Shown: positions 6,734-14,538 of the stretch, piece after piece
Position numbering within the stretch: the stretch's first letter is position 1
Layout of the letters: every line of letters starts with the position of its first letter
Source: Mesorhizobium sp.
GTDB taxonomy: Bacteria > Pseudomonadota > Alphaproteobacteria > Rhizobiales > Rhizobiaceae
DNA: 15,650 bases
Reading direction: 5' to 3'
Assembly: GCA_019509685.1 (NCBI GenBank)
Contig: JAEKLU010000260.1
Coordinates: 1-15,650, forward strand
Program-made: the position numbers and the translations under genes
The notes under the pieces: model-generated
What the model was told of the DNA's origin: nothing
Database searches by the model: none
Seen by the model: only the letters and a program-made list of their open reading frames with translations

Positions 6734-8155
6734 ATGGCGACCGGCTCGTCCCTGCTGCGCGCTTCCGAGGCTCCGGCGGACACCGGGCGGGCGGACCGGC
6801 TGGCCGCGCTCGAGCGCGTCTGCCAGCGTTTCGGCGATCCGGAAATGCTGCTGTCGCGTGGCGGCCGGATCGTCGAGATTTCGTCGACGCATTACAAGGT
6901 CCGCGGCCTGTCCGGGATTGCCAGGCTGGGCGACATCGTCGAGCAGCGCGGCAATGCCGGCACCCGTCGCGGCGAGATCGTCAAGATCGGCAGCGATGAA
7001 GTGGTGGTCGCGCCCTTCGAACGCAGCGCCGATTCCGGCATTGGCGACGCCGTCTTTCGCCGGGGTCCGCTTGCGGTGACGCCGCATGTCTCCTGGCGCG
7101 GACGCGCCATCGATGCCTTGACCCGCGCCATCGACGGTGGCCCGCCTTTGATCAGGCCCAATGCCGCCGACAGTACCGCCGCGGTCACGCCCGGCGCCAT
7201 GTCGCGCCAGCGCGTCGACACCGGCTTCATGACCGGTGTGCGTGTCATCGACATTTTCACCCCGCTCTGCCTGGGCCAGCGGCTCGGCATTTTCGCCGGC
7301 TCAGGCGTCGGCAAGTCGACGCTGCTTGCCATGCTCGCCGGCGCCGAGGCCTTTGACACGGTGGTCGTCGCGTTGATCGGTGAGCGCGGCCGCGAGGTGC
7401 GTGAGTTCCTCGAGGATACGATCGGCGTCGAGAGCATGGCCAAGACCGTCGCCGTCGTCGCCACCAGCGACGAAAGCGCCATGATGCGCCGGCGCGCGCC
7501 CGACACCGCCATGCGCGTTGCCGAACATTTCCGCGACCAGGGCCATCGCGTGCTGCTGGTGCTGGATTCCATCACGCGCTTCGCGCATGCCTTGCGTGAG
7601 GTGGCGACGGGAACCGGCGAGCCGCCGGTGGCGCGCGGCTATCCGGCCTCGGTCTTTACCGACCTGCCGAAGCTGCTTGAACGAGCCGGGCCGGGCGCGG
7701 AAGGCCCAGGTGTCGAGGGCATGGGTTCGATCACGGCAATCATTTCCGTGCTGGTCGACGGCGACGATCACAACGATCCAGTCGCCGACTCGGTGCGCGG
7801 CATCCTCGACGGCCATGTCGTGCTCGATCGCGCGCTGGCCGAGCAGGGCCGCTATCCGCCGGTCAATCCGCTGTCGTCGATTTCGCGTCTGGCCGACAAG
7901 GCCTGGAGCGCGGAGCAGCGCATGCTGGTGACGAAGCTGAAGTCGATGATCGCGCGCTTCGAGGATACGCGCGACATCCGCCTGCTCGGTGCTTACCAAA
8001 GCGGCGCCGATGCCGAACTGGACATCGCGGTGCGCCAGGTCCCGCTGATCTACGAAGCGCTGACGCAGTCGCCGAGGGACCGTGCCTCCGCCGATCCTTT
8101 CGCCGATCTTGCCCGCCATCTCAAGGGGAAGCCGAATGGCGATCAAGGAAACTGA
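6734..8155 (+). CDS. fliI: Flagellum-specific export ATPase FliI
   Basis: Cytoplasmic F1-beta-like ATPase that assists unfolding and delivery of export substrates. The 473-residue product has an N-terminal beta-barrel region (about 40-130). The catalytic domain shows a P-loop AGSGVGKST at 188-196, GERGREVREF from 216 and Walker B VLLVLD at 273-278 followed by SITRFAHALREV. The run GRYPPVNPLSSISRL is the usual FliI/HrcN type. Length is slightly above the E. coli protein (457). It begins 4 bases after flgF. Its 3' end overlaps the next gene by 20 bases, which implies translational coupling with that unknown membrane protein. fliH and a recognisable fliJ are not next to it. Confidence 0.98.
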   Translation: MATGSSLLRASEAPADTGRADRLAALERVCQRFGDPEMLLSRGGRIVEISSTHYKVRGLSGIARLGDIVEQRGNAGTRRGEIVKIGSDEVVVAPFERSADSGIGDAVFRRGPLAVTPHVSWRGRAIDALTRAIDGGPPLIRPNAADSTAAVTPGAMSRQRVDTGFMTGVRVIDIFTPLCLGQRLGIFAGSGVGKSTLLAMLAGAEAFDTVVVALIGERGREVREFLEDTIGVESMAKTVAVVATSDESAMMRRRAPDTAMRVAEHFRDQGHRVLLVLDSITRFAHALREVATGTGEPPVARGYPASVFTDLPKLLERAGPGAEGPGVEGMGSITAIISVLVDGDDHNDPVADSVRGILDGHVVLDRALAEQGRYPPVNPLSSISRLADKAWSAEQRMLVTKLKSMIARFEDTRDIRLLGAYQSGADAELDIAVRQVPLIYEALTQSPRDRASADPFADLARHLKGKPNGDQGN

Positions 8156-8936
8156 GCTGCAATATACCGAGCGTATGTTGCGCGACATGCTCGCCGAGGC
8201 CGAGGCTATGGAACGAGCCAAGGCAGATGAGGCAAGGACTGCAAAGCAGAAAGCAGCGCGCGCCAAAGCGGAAAAGGCAACAGTGGTGTTGGCCAAGGCC
8301 GACAGACCGCATTTGCCGAGGGCGCCGGTTGCCCAGCCCTCCGATGTGGCACAGGCCAGCCGGGACTCCTTGATCGACGGACTTTTTCCAATCGCGGAGT
8401 GGCCGCAGCCACCCAAGCCGCAATTCCCGCGCCTGATCGACAAGAAAGCCGACCGGCGCAGTGATTTCGTCATCGCCGCGCTCGGCGTCACGCTTGGCCT
8501 GATCTGCGCGCTGTTTCCCTGGTACATCTTCTTCAACCAGGAGCAGTTCGGCGTGCAGACCATCAAGTTCGGCGGCAGCGGCAGCAATGCCGGCCGCGTC
8601 GCGGGCGGTACGCAATTGGTCAATATCAGCTCAGCCGATGCGCCCAAGACCGTTCCCGATCTCGACCTGTTCGCCACCGGAACCTTGCCGGACGAACCGG
8701 AAGATCCCGACAAGGCGCCGGGCCTCGACCAGCAGCCTTTCCCAGCCGCCGCTTCGGACTTCAAGATGGTGCACGTCGCCAATGGCCGCGCCATGATCGA
8801 GGACGATACCGGCCTGTGGATCGTCCAGCGCGGCTCGGTGCTGCCCGATTCCAGCCGCGTTGCCTCGATCGAGCAGCGTGGCGGCAAGTGGGTGATGGTC
8901 ACCAGCGCCGATAAGGTAATTCAGCTTTCCAAATAA
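8136..8936 (+). CDS. Uncharacterised single-pass membrane protein in the flagellar cluster
   Basis: I do not recognise a named family. The 266-residue product has three parts. Residues 1-55 are strongly charged and Ala/Lys/Glu-rich, probably helical and possibly coiled-coil. One clear membrane segment lies at about 111-133, preceded by KKADRRSD, which predicts an N-inside topology. The C-terminal part is a Gly/Pro-rich linker followed by a small beta-rich end (about 209-266) with DDTGLWIVQRGSVLPDSSRV. That end faintly recalls the periplasmic homology domain of PilP/GspC proteins; this is a resemblance only. The ATG at 8136 has AAGGGGA about 7 bases upstream and lies inside the 3' end of fliI. 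An earlier in-frame start at 8082 lacks such support. Its position, next to fliI, is where many bacteria carry fliJ. Confidence 0.8.
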   Translation: MAIKETELQYTERMLRDMLAEAEAMERAKADEARTAKQKAARAKAEKATVVLAKADRPHLPRAPVAQPSDVAQASRDSLIDGLFPIAEWPQPPKPQFPRLIDKKADRRSDFVIAALGVTLGLICALFPWYIFFNQEQFGVQTIKFGGSGSNAGRVAGGTQLVNISSADAPKTVPDLDLFATGTLPDEPEDPDKAPGLDQQPFPAAASDFKMVHVANGRAMIEDDTGLWIVQRGSVLPDSSRVASIEQRGGKWVMVTSADKVIQLSK

Positions 8937-9023
8937 CACATGTGGGCGATCTAGCCCCTGCCCGCGCAAGGTCCGCGCAAGACTGGCCGCCTAGTCTTGT
9001 GTGTACACGCTCGGGAGAATCCC
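8937..9023 (+). promoter_or_regulatory. Probable flgB operon promoter region with direct and inverted repeats
   Basis: This 87-base gap follows genes that are otherwise nearly contiguous. CCGCGCAAG occurs twice in tandem (8962-8970 and 8973-8981), 11 bases apart, about one helical turn. Immediately after is an inverted repeat, CAAGACT (8978-8984) and AGTCTTG (8993-8999), with an 8-base loop and possible extension by G-U and C-G pairs. The perfect palindrome GTGTACAC lies at 9001-9008. A GGGAGA ribosome binding site (9013-9018) precedes the flgB ATG. The stem-loop has no T-run, so it is a better candidate for an operator or attenuating leader than for an intrinsic terminator. Confidence 0.5.
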
Positions 9024-9404
9024 ATGGAACCCGTAAACCTTTTTGATCTCGCCACGCGGCAGTCACAGTGGCTGGCCGTGCGCCAGTCGGCGATCGCCTC
9101 CAACATCGCCAATGCCAATACGCCGGGCTACACGGCCAACGATGTCGAGCCTTTCGAGAAGGTTCTCGACCGCACCGCTGTGAAGCTGGCCGCGACCGCG
9201 CCCGGCCACCTTGGCGCTGAAGCGGCCAATGCCGGCTTCAACGTCAAGCCGGAGGATCCCACCGGCGCGATCATGCCGTCGAAGAACACCGTGGTTCTCG
9301 AGGACCAGCTGATGAAGGCCGGCGAGGTCCGCCGCTCCTTCGAGCTCAACACGGCGATCGTCAAGGCCTTCCATTCGATGATGTCAATGGTGGTGAAGAG
9401 CTGA
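9024..9404 (+). CDS. flgB: Flagellar basal-body rod protein FlgB
   Basis: Proximal rod subunit next to the MS ring and FliE. The product is 126 residues, slightly short for the family, starting [20 protein letters not shown]. The rod signature [17 protein letters not shown] follows at about 24-40. The C-terminal helix reads [20 protein letters not shown]. The ATG at 9024 with GGGAGA 5-10 bases before it is preferred. An in-frame ATG at 8997 would add nine residues and put the start inside the inverted repeat, without a binding site. It is first in a run of ten closely packed genes; flgC begins 2 bases after its stop. Confidence 0.95.
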   Translation: MEPVNLFDLATRQSQWLAVRQSAIASNIANANTPGYTANDVEPFEKVLDRTAVKLAATAPGHLGAEAANAGFNVKPEDPTGAIMPSKNTVVLEDQLMKAGEVRRSFELNTAIVKAFHSMMSMVVKS

Positions 9405-9406
9405 CC

Positions 9407-9823
9407 ATGGACGCGCTCACAGCAGCCCTCAAAGTCGCGGCATCCGGCCTTGGCGCTCAATCGGAGCGCATGCGTGTGGTCTCGGAAAACCTCGCCAACG
9501 CGCAGTCGACCGGCAACACGCCGGGCGCCGATCCCTACCGCCGCAAGACGATCACCTTCCAGTCCGAGGTCGATCGCGCCAGCGGCGGCTCGCTGGTCGA
9601 GGTCAGCTCGATCGCCCACGATCCGTCGGACTTCCCGATCGAGTTCCAGCCCGGCAGCCAGGCCGCCGACGACAAGGGCTACGTGAAGATGCCGAACGTC
9701 AACACGCTGGTCGAAATGTCCGACATGAGCGAGGCGAACCGCTCCTATGAAGCCAACCTGCAGGTGATCAAGCAGGCTCGCGATCTGATTTCCATGACCA
9801 TCGACCTGATGAGGAACCAGTAA
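9407..9823 (+). CDS. flgC: Flagellar basal-body rod protein FlgC
   Basis: Proximal rod subunit. The 138-residue product has the expected family length. Its N-terminal signature reads [20 protein letters not shown] (about 24-43), followed by [10 protein letters not shown], the usual FlgC hallmark. The C-terminal helix [20 protein letters not shown] leads to [11 protein letters not shown] at the end. The gene starts 2 bases after flgB, and its TAA shares one base with the fliE start (TAATG), so the three are translationally coupled. It shows no truncation or unusual composition. Confidence 0.97.
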   Translation: MDALTAALKVAASGLGAQSERMRVVSENLANAQSTGNTPGADPYRRKTITFQSEVDRASGGSLVEVSSIAHDPSDFPIEFQPGSQAADDKGYVKMPNVNTLVEMSDMSEANRSYEANLQVIKQARDLISMTIDLMRNQ

Positions 9824-10152
9824 TGATCGGCGGTATCGGGGCAATACAATTCAAGACAGCGGTTGATGGCGCCGAGCAGGCGTCACCCAATCTGCTGCAG
9901 GGCGGGCTCGGCACGCAGGCCAGCGAAAGCGTCGGCTCAAGCTTCGCCGAGGTTCTCAGCCAGGCGGCGACCAAGACCGTCAACACGCTGCAAGGGGCCG
10001 AGCAGATGTCGATCCAGGCGCTGAAAGGCGACGCCGACACCCGCCAGGTCGTCGATGCGGTGCTGAGCGCCCAGCAGGCGCTGCAGACCACCATCGCCAT
10101 CCGCGACAAGGTTGTCTCGGCCTATCTCGAAATCAGCCGCATGAGTATCTAG
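9823..10152 (+). CDS. fliE: Flagellar hook-basal body complex protein FliE
   Basis: Small protein joining the MS ring / export gate to the rod. The 109-residue product has the FliE pattern: a variable start ([20 protein letters not shown]), then [20 protein letters not shown] (about 39-58). Next come [12 protein letters not shown] and the closing segment [16 protein letters not shown], which is diagnostic. The ATG shares one base with the flgC stop. flgG follows 4 bases after its own stop. The order flgB-flgC-fliE-flgG places all major rod genes except flgF in one run. Confidence 0.96.
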   Translation: MIGGIGAIQFKTAVDGAEQASPNLLQGGLGTQASESVGSSFAEVLSQAATKTVNTLQGAEQMSIQALKGDADTRQVVDAVLSAQQALQTTIAIRDKVVSAYLEISRMSI

Positions 10153-10156
10153 CGTC

Positions 10157-10945
10157 ATGAAAGCACTCGCCATCGCCGCCACCGGCATGAATGCCCAGCA
10201 GACCAACCTGGAAGTCATCGCCAACAACATCGCCAACATCAACACCACCGGTTACAAGCGCGCACGGGCCGAATTTTCCGACCTGCTTTACCAGGTCGAC
10301 CGCACACAAGGCGTGCCCAACCGCGCCAACAGCTCGATTGTGCCGGAAGGCGTCTCGATCGGCCTCGGCGTCAAGACGACGGCGGTGCGCAACGTCCACA
10401 CGCAAGGCGAGCTCGCCAGCACCGGCAACAGCTTCGACATGGCGCTGACCGGCAGGGGCTGGTTCCAGATCGAAGGCGCCGACGGCGGCACGCTCTATAC
10501 CCGCGCCGGCGCTTTCAACACCAATGCCACCGGACAGCTGGTCACTGTGGACGGCGCCAATGTCATTCCGGCCATCACCGTGCCCACTGACGCCGTCGAG
10601 GTCATCGTCAACAAGACCGGCCAGGTCTTTGCCCGCATCGACGGTCAGACCGACCTGCAGCAGCTTGGCCAACTCCAGATCGCCAACTTCGCCAACGAGG
10701 CGGGCCTGGCGCCGCTCGGCGACAATCTGTTCCAGGAAACGCCGGCTTCCGGCCCGGCCAATGTCGGCGTGCCCGGCGACCCCGGTTTTGCCTCCATCCA
10801 GCAGGGCTATCTGGAATCCTCCAATGTCGATCCGGTCAAGGAGATCACCGAGCTGATCTCGGCGCAGCGCGCCTATGAAATGAACTCCAAGGTCATCCAG
10901 GCCGCCGACGACATGGCCTCGGTGGTCTCCAAGAACATGAGCTAA
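10157..10945 (+). CDS. flgG: Flagellar distal rod protein FlgG
   Basis: Distal rod subunit that passes through the P and L rings. The product is 262 residues, the standard FlgG length. The N-terminal signature reads [20 protein letters not shown] (about 16-35), followed by [10 protein letters not shown]. The middle has [20 protein letters not shown], and the C-terminus [20 protein letters not shown] followed by [15 protein letters not shown]. These are all textbook FlgG features and separate it clearly from FlgF. The ATG lies 4 bases after the fliE stop, and flgA begins 6 bases after its TAA. I see no anomalies. Confidence 0.98.
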   Translation: MKALAIAATGMNAQQTNLEVIANNIANINTTGYKRARAEFSDLLYQVDRTQGVPNRANSSIVPEGVSIGLGVKTTAVRNVHTQGELASTGNSFDMALTGRGWFQIEGADGGTLYTRAGAFNTNATGQLVTVDGANVIPAITVPTDAVEVIVNKTGQVFARIDGQTDLQQLGQLQIANFANEAGLAPLGDNLFQETPASGPANVGVPGDPGFASIQQGYLESSNVDPVKEITELISAQRAYEMNSKVIQAADDMASVVSKNMS

Positions 10946-10951
10946 CGGACG

Positions 10952-11473
10952 ATGGCTATGGCGATCTCCTGCTCCGCATTCCGCTGCGCCGCGCTGGCCA
11001 TCGCGCTGGTGGCCGGCGGCATGCCGGCATTGGCGCAGGAGACGGGCCAATCGGCAACCGAGATCGCCGCCAGCCAGGCTGTCGGCGAGGCCGTGCTGAT
11101 CCCCAACCGGGTTATCTATCCCGGTGAGACCATCGAGAGCGCCTCGCTCAAGCAGGTGACGCTCATTCCCGGCAAGCACAAGCCGGACGGCATGGCGACC
11201 AGCCTTGAGGAGCTCGAGGGCAAGGTCGCCAAGCGCACGCTGGTACCAGGCCGCTATATTCCGGTCGCCGCCATCCGCGACGCCTGGCTGGTCGAACAGG
11301 GTGCCTCCGTGCAGGTCTATTTCACCGTCGGCGCGCTGACCATTTCGGCCGCCTGTATCACGCTGCAGCCGGGCGCCGCCGGCGACCTCATCAAGGTCCG
11401 CAACACCGACAGCGGCAAGATCATTTCCGGCACGGTGATGGCCGACGGCACTATCCAGGTCGGCGCATCGTGA
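10952..11473 (+). CDS. flgA: Flagellar P-ring assembly chaperone FlgA
   Basis: Periplasmic chaperone needed for FlgI to polymerise into the P ring around the rod. The 173-residue product has a Sec signal peptide with likely cleavage at PALA|QE (after residue 28). A SAF-like domain (about 47-110, IPNRVIYPGETIESASLKQV) and a C-terminal beta domain ending VRNTDSGKIISGTVMADGTI follow. The last segment is the usual FlgA hallmark. It is shorter than the E. coli protein (219 residues), which has an extra N-terminal region. Two ATGs are possible, at 10952 and 10958, and they hardly change the product. Its TGA overlaps the next start, and flgI, its client, follows directly. Confidence 0.94.
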   Translation: MAMAISCSAFRCAALAIALVAGGMPALAQETGQSATEIAASQAVGEAVLIPNRVIYPGETIESASLKQVTLIPGKHKPDGMATSLEELEGKVAKRTLVPGRYIPVAAIRDAWLVEQGASVQVYFTVGALTISAACITLQPGAAGDLIKVRNTDSGKIISGTVMADGTIQVGAS

Positions 11474-12711
11474 TGCGTGCCTTTGCCCTGTTGCTTGCGG
11501 TCGCCATCGGTGTCCAACCGGCATTGGCCGATGGCTTGACGCCCAAGGCCAAGCGCGACCTCGCCGCCAAGAATGGCGGCGTCTATGACGATCCGCAATA
11601 CGATCCCGCCACCACCACGCGCATGTTCCGCGTGTCGACGGGGCCAAGCACGTTGCCGCCCGGCCAGGTCGCCGCGCGCATCAAGGACATCGCCCAACTG
11701 CAGGCCTCGCGCGACAACCAGCTTGTTGGCTACGGCCTGGTCATCGGCCTTGCCGGAACCGGCGACAGCCTGCGCAATTCGCCGTTCACCGAACAGTCGA
11801 TCCGCGCCATGCTGGAAAATCTCGGCATCGCCACCGAAGGCGGCAGCGCGCGCGCCAAGAATGTCGCCGCCGTCATCGTCACCGCCAACATGCCGCCTTT
11901 CGTCCAGTCGGGCAGCCGCATCGACATCGACGTCTCCTCGATGGGTGACGCCACCTCGCTTGCCGGCGGCACGCTGGTGATGACGCCGCTGAAAGCAGCC
12001 GACGGTGAAATCTATGCCGTCGGCCAAGGCTCGGTGATCGTCGGCGGTTTCGTCGCGCAGGGCCAGGCCGAGCAGTTGACGCAAGGTGTGCCGACCGCCG
12101 GCCGTGTGCCGAACGGCGCCATCGTCGAGCGCTCCGTGCCGGCCGAGTTCGACGACCAGAACGTGCTGACGCTGCAGCTGCGCAATCCCGATTTCTCGAC
12201 CGCCATCCGCATCGCCGACGCCATCAACGACTACACCTCGCAACGCTTCGGCGCGCGCGTCGCTGCCGAGCGCGACGCCCGCACCGTTCAGATCAGGCGG
12301 CCGAAGAATATCTCCGCCGCGCGCTTCTACGCCGAGATCGAGAATCTCGTCGTCGAGTCGGATGCCCCTGCCCGCGTCGTCATCGACGAGCGCACCGGCA
12401 CCATTGTCATCGGCAGCAATGTCAGGATCTCGCGCGTGGCCATCAGCCATGGCACGCTCACCGTACGCATCACAGAGGCGCCACGGGTCGTCCAGCCGGA
12501 GCCCTTCTCCAAGGGTGAGACCGCGGTCGAGCCATCCACCGCCATCGAAGCGAGCCGGCCCAACGCGCGCGTCGCCGTGCTCGACGGCCCCGACCTCGAA
12601 ACCCTTGTCTCCGGCCTCAACCGCCTCGGCGTGAAGCCTGACGGCATCATCGCCATCCTGCAAGGCATCAAATCGGCCGGCGCCCTGCAGGCCGACCTGG
12701 TCCTCCAATAG
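11473..12711 (+). CDS. flgI: Flagellar P-ring protein FlgI
   Basis: Forms the periplasmic P ring, the bushing for the distal rod in the peptidoglycan layer. The 412-residue product has a Sec signal peptide (MRAFALLLAVAIGVQPALA, cleavage near residue 19). The FlgI core starts with RIKDIAQLQASRDNQLVGYG (about 69-88) and VIGLAGTGDSLRNSPFTEQS (90-109). About 45 residues lie between the signal peptide and the RIKD start, more than in E. coli FlgI. The ATG at 11473 overlaps the flgA stop by one base. A GTG three bases earlier would add one residue. The product depends on FlgA from the preceding gene. Confidence 0.98.
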   Translation: MRAFALLLAVAIGVQPALADGLTPKAKRDLAAKNGGVYDDPQYDPATTTRMFRVSTGPSTLPPGQVAARIKDIAQLQASRDNQLVGYGLVIGLAGTGDSLRNSPFTEQSIRAMLENLGIATEGGSARAKNVAAVIVTANMPPFVQSGSRIDIDVSSMGDATSLAGGTLVMTPLKAADGEIYAVGQGSVIVGGFVAQGQAEQLTQGVPTAGRVPNGAIVERSVPAEFDDQNVLTLQLRNPDFSTAIRIADAINDYTSQRFGARVAAERDARTVQIRRPKNISAARFYAEIENLVVESDAPARVVIDERTGTIVIGSNVRISRVAISHGTLTVRITEAPRVVQPEPFSKGETAVEPSTAIEASRPNARVAVLDGPDLETLVSGLNRLGVKPDGIIAILQGIKSAGALQADLVLQ

Positions 12712-12719
12712 GCACGCCG

Positions 12720-13325
12720 ATGATTGAGCTCTTCTCATCAAGACCGCATCGTTACCTCGGCCTCTGCGCCGCCGGGGCGATCGTTGCTCTGCTCAGCGGC
12801 ACCGCCGGCCACGCGGACGAGGTCCGCCAGGTGCTGCCCGGCGGCCAGGCGCCGCTTCAGCCGGCGCAGCTGACGCGCGAAAGCCAACCGGCCCAGCCGG
12901 TCGCGCTCGCAGGCGGGAAGGCGCCGGACGAGAGCGAGATCCAACGCTTCTGCTCCAACATCGCCGATGCAGCGCGCGACCGCCGCTATGCGCTGCAGGC
13001 GGAGGAATTGAAACAACTGCAGGCCGGCATAGACGAGCGCATGAAAGCGCTGGATGCCAAAAAGGCCGAATACGAGGAATGGCTGAAGCGCCGCGAAGTG
13101 TTCCTGGCGCGCGCGGAGGACGGCGTCGTCAAGATCTATGCCGGCATGAAGCCCGACGCGGCGGCCGAACGGCTGGCGATGGTCAATGCCGAACTCGCCG
13201 CGGCCATCCTGATGAAGCTCGATTCGCGCAAGGCAAGCGTCATCCTCAATGAAATGGACCAGAAGGCGGCGGCGACGCTCACCGGCATCATGGCGAGCGC
13301 CGCGCGAAGGGTTGACCCGTCATGA
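12720..13325 (+). CDS. motE: MotE-like periplasmic motility chaperone
   Basis: MotE of Sinorhizobium meliloti is a chaperone for the periplasmic motility protein MotC; position and features here fit that protein. The product has 201 residues. A signal-peptide-like start (hydrophobic 12-28, likely cut at GHA|DE after 32) leads into a Pro/Gln-rich linker. A charged helical, probably coiled-coil stretch covers about 88-130. A C-terminal MgtE_N-like domain (135-201) contains YAGMKPDAAAERLA and ILNEMDQKAAATLTGIM. Only one cysteine, C78, remains in the predicted mature part, so an intermolecular disulphide is possible. There is no obvious Shine-Dalgarno; it follows flgI by 8 bases. Its stop overlaps flgH (ATGA). 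Confidence 0.87.
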   Translation: MIELFSSRPHRYLGLCAAGAIVALLSGTAGHADEVRQVLPGGQAPLQPAQLTRESQPAQPVALAGGKAPDESEIQRFCSNIADAARDRRYALQAEELKQLQAGIDERMKALDAKKAEYEEWLKRREVFLARAEDGVVKIYAGMKPDAAAERLAMVNAELAAAILMKLDSRKASVILNEMDQKAAATLTGIMASAARRVDPS

Positions 13326-14026
13326 AGTTGAAATTGCTAACCCTTATCGCGCTTGCGGCCCTGACCGGCTGCGGCACCGACTTCAAGGAGATCGGCAGGG
13401 AACCGTCCCTGTCGCCGGTCGGATCCGGGCTCGGCAATGGCGGGTCCGGCCCATACAGCTATCCCGAGCCGCCGGCGGCGCGTCCGAAGAAGTTCTCGCT
13501 GTGGGACGATCGCCAGAGCCGGCTGTTCACCGACCCGCGGGCGCTGCGCGCCGGCGACATCCTGACCGTCAACATCAAGCTCAACGACAAGGCCAATTTC
13601 AAGAACCAGAACGACCGCAGCCGCACCGCCGCGCGCAAGCTCGGTTACGACATTTCGCTCGGCTGGGAACAGGCAACCACCAGCGGCAAGGGCAACGCCG
13701 GTCTGAGTTCCAACACCGAGACCAATGCCGACGGCGAGATCAAGCGCTCGGAAGACCTCGCGCTCAATGTCGCGGCCGTCGTCACCGACGTGCTGCCCAA
13801 CGGCAATCTGATGATCAGGGGCTCGCAGGAAGTGCGCGTCAATTACGAGCTCAGGGTGCTGACCATCGCCGGCATGGTGCGTCCTTCCGATATCGGCGCG
13901 GAAAACACCATCCCCTACGAGCGCATCGCCGAGGCGCGCATCTCCTATGGCGGCCGCGGCCGCATAAGCGAGGTCCAGCAGCCGGCCTATGGCCAGCAGA
14001 TCCTCGACCAGGTTCTTCCTTTCTAG
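13322..14026 (+). CDS. flgH: Flagellar L-ring lipoprotein FlgH
   Basis: Outer-membrane lipoprotein that forms the L ring around the distal rod. The 234-residue product starts with a lipoprotein signal ending in the lipobox L-T-G-C, with C17 as the lipidated residue. The conserved core begins LWDDRQSRLFTDPRALRAGD at about 60-79, then ILTVNIKLNDKANF. The C-terminal half has NLMIRGSQEVRVNYELRVLT followed by IAGMVRPSDI and NTIPYERIAEARISYGGRG, all standard FlgH. Its ATG overlaps the motE stop by 4 bases. The length is near the family norm and nothing is missing. Confidence 0.97.
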   Translation: MKLKLLTLIALAALTGCGTDFKEIGREPSLSPVGSGLGNGGSGPYSYPEPPAARPKKFSLWDDRQSRLFTDPRALRAGDILTVNIKLNDKANFKNQNDRSRTAARKLGYDISLGWEQATTSGKGNAGLSSNTETNADGEIKRSEDLALNVAAVVTDVLPNGNLMIRGSQEVRVNYELRVLTIAGMVRPSDIGAENTIPYERIAEARISYGGRGRISEVQQPAYGQQILDQVLPF

Positions 14027-14043
14027 GATAGAGAGACGCCGCC

Positions 14044-14538
14044 GTGGCCAATGTCGAGCAGGCACAACCCAAAAAGGGACCTTCGCTGGTCATCCAGCTC
14101 GCCATGCTTTTGGCAGTGACGGGCGCGGCCATCGGCATGGGCTGGGTTTCCGGCGGCTATCTCAAGCAAGGCGACGCGCCGACGCCGGTGCCCGCCGCCC
14201 CGGAAAACTCGGGCACCGCCGAAAAGCCCGCCGCGGACGGCAAGACGGTGCCAGGACCGACCGTGGTGCAGATGGCGCCGATCACCACCAATCTCGCTTC
14301 GCCGTCGGAGATCTGGCTCAGGCTGGAGGCGTCGCTGCTTTACGACGCCCCGCAGCCGCCGGAAATGACGGAACAGATCCAGCAGGATCTGCTGGCCTTC
14401 GTGCGCACGCTCAAGATGCATCAGATCGAAGGCGCCAGCGGCTACCAACATCTCAAGGCCGATCTCGAAGAGCGCGCGGCGTTGCGCAGCGGCGGTCATG
14501 TCAAACAGGTTCTCGTCAGGACGATGCTGCTCGAATGA
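14044..14538 (+). CDS. fliL: Flagellar basal body-associated protein FliL
   Basis: Single-pass inner-membrane protein around the stator that supports stator function. The 164-residue product has a short cytoplasmic N-terminus ending in KK and a membrane segment at about 14-37 (starts SLVIQLAMLLAVTGAAIGMG). A Pro/Ala-rich linker (43-72) precedes a periplasmic domain from about 73 with NLASPSEIWLRLEASLLYD and a final HVKQVLVRTMLLE, matching FliL. The start is GTG at 14044. A purine-rich stretch (GGATAGAGAGA) just upstream is a fair binding site. The gene follows flgH by 17 bases, and its TGA overlaps the fliP ATG. Confidence 0.93.
   Translation: MANVEQAQPKKGPSLVIQLAMLLAVTGAAIGMGWVSGGYLKQGDAPTPVPAAPENSGTAEKPAADGKTVPGPTVVQMAPITTNLASPSEIWLRLEASLLYDAPQPPEMTEQIQQDLLAFVRTLKMHQIEGASGYQHLKADLEERAALRSGGHVKQVLVRTMLLE

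Noticed and set aside
7301..8902. 533-codon open frame on the minus strand
   Set aside because: It lies antisense to fliI and the following gene. Long antisense frames are expected from GC-rich third positions, and its translation shows no family features.
8978..8999. Intrinsic terminator after the membrane-protein gene
   Set aside because: The stem is followed by alternating G/T bases, not a T-run, so factor-independent termination is unlikely.
8984..9000. Sigma-54-like element upstream of flgB (TGGCCGCCTAGTCTTGT)
   Set aside because: The spacing is too long by two bases and the -12 GC is replaced by GT.
10133..11647. 504-codon open frame on the minus strand across flgG and flgA
   Set aside because: Its translation is low-complexity Gly/Arg/Asp/His-rich, and it spans several real genes that have diagnostic motifs on the plus strand.
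11317..12741. 474-codon open frame on the minus strand across flgI
   Set aside because: It is a shadow of flgI, with composition typical of antisense translation and no motif.
13249..14031. 260-codon open frame on the plus strand overlapping flgH
   Set aside because: It is the shifted frame of flgH, Arg/Gln-rich and without features. flgH itself has a lipobox and family motifs.
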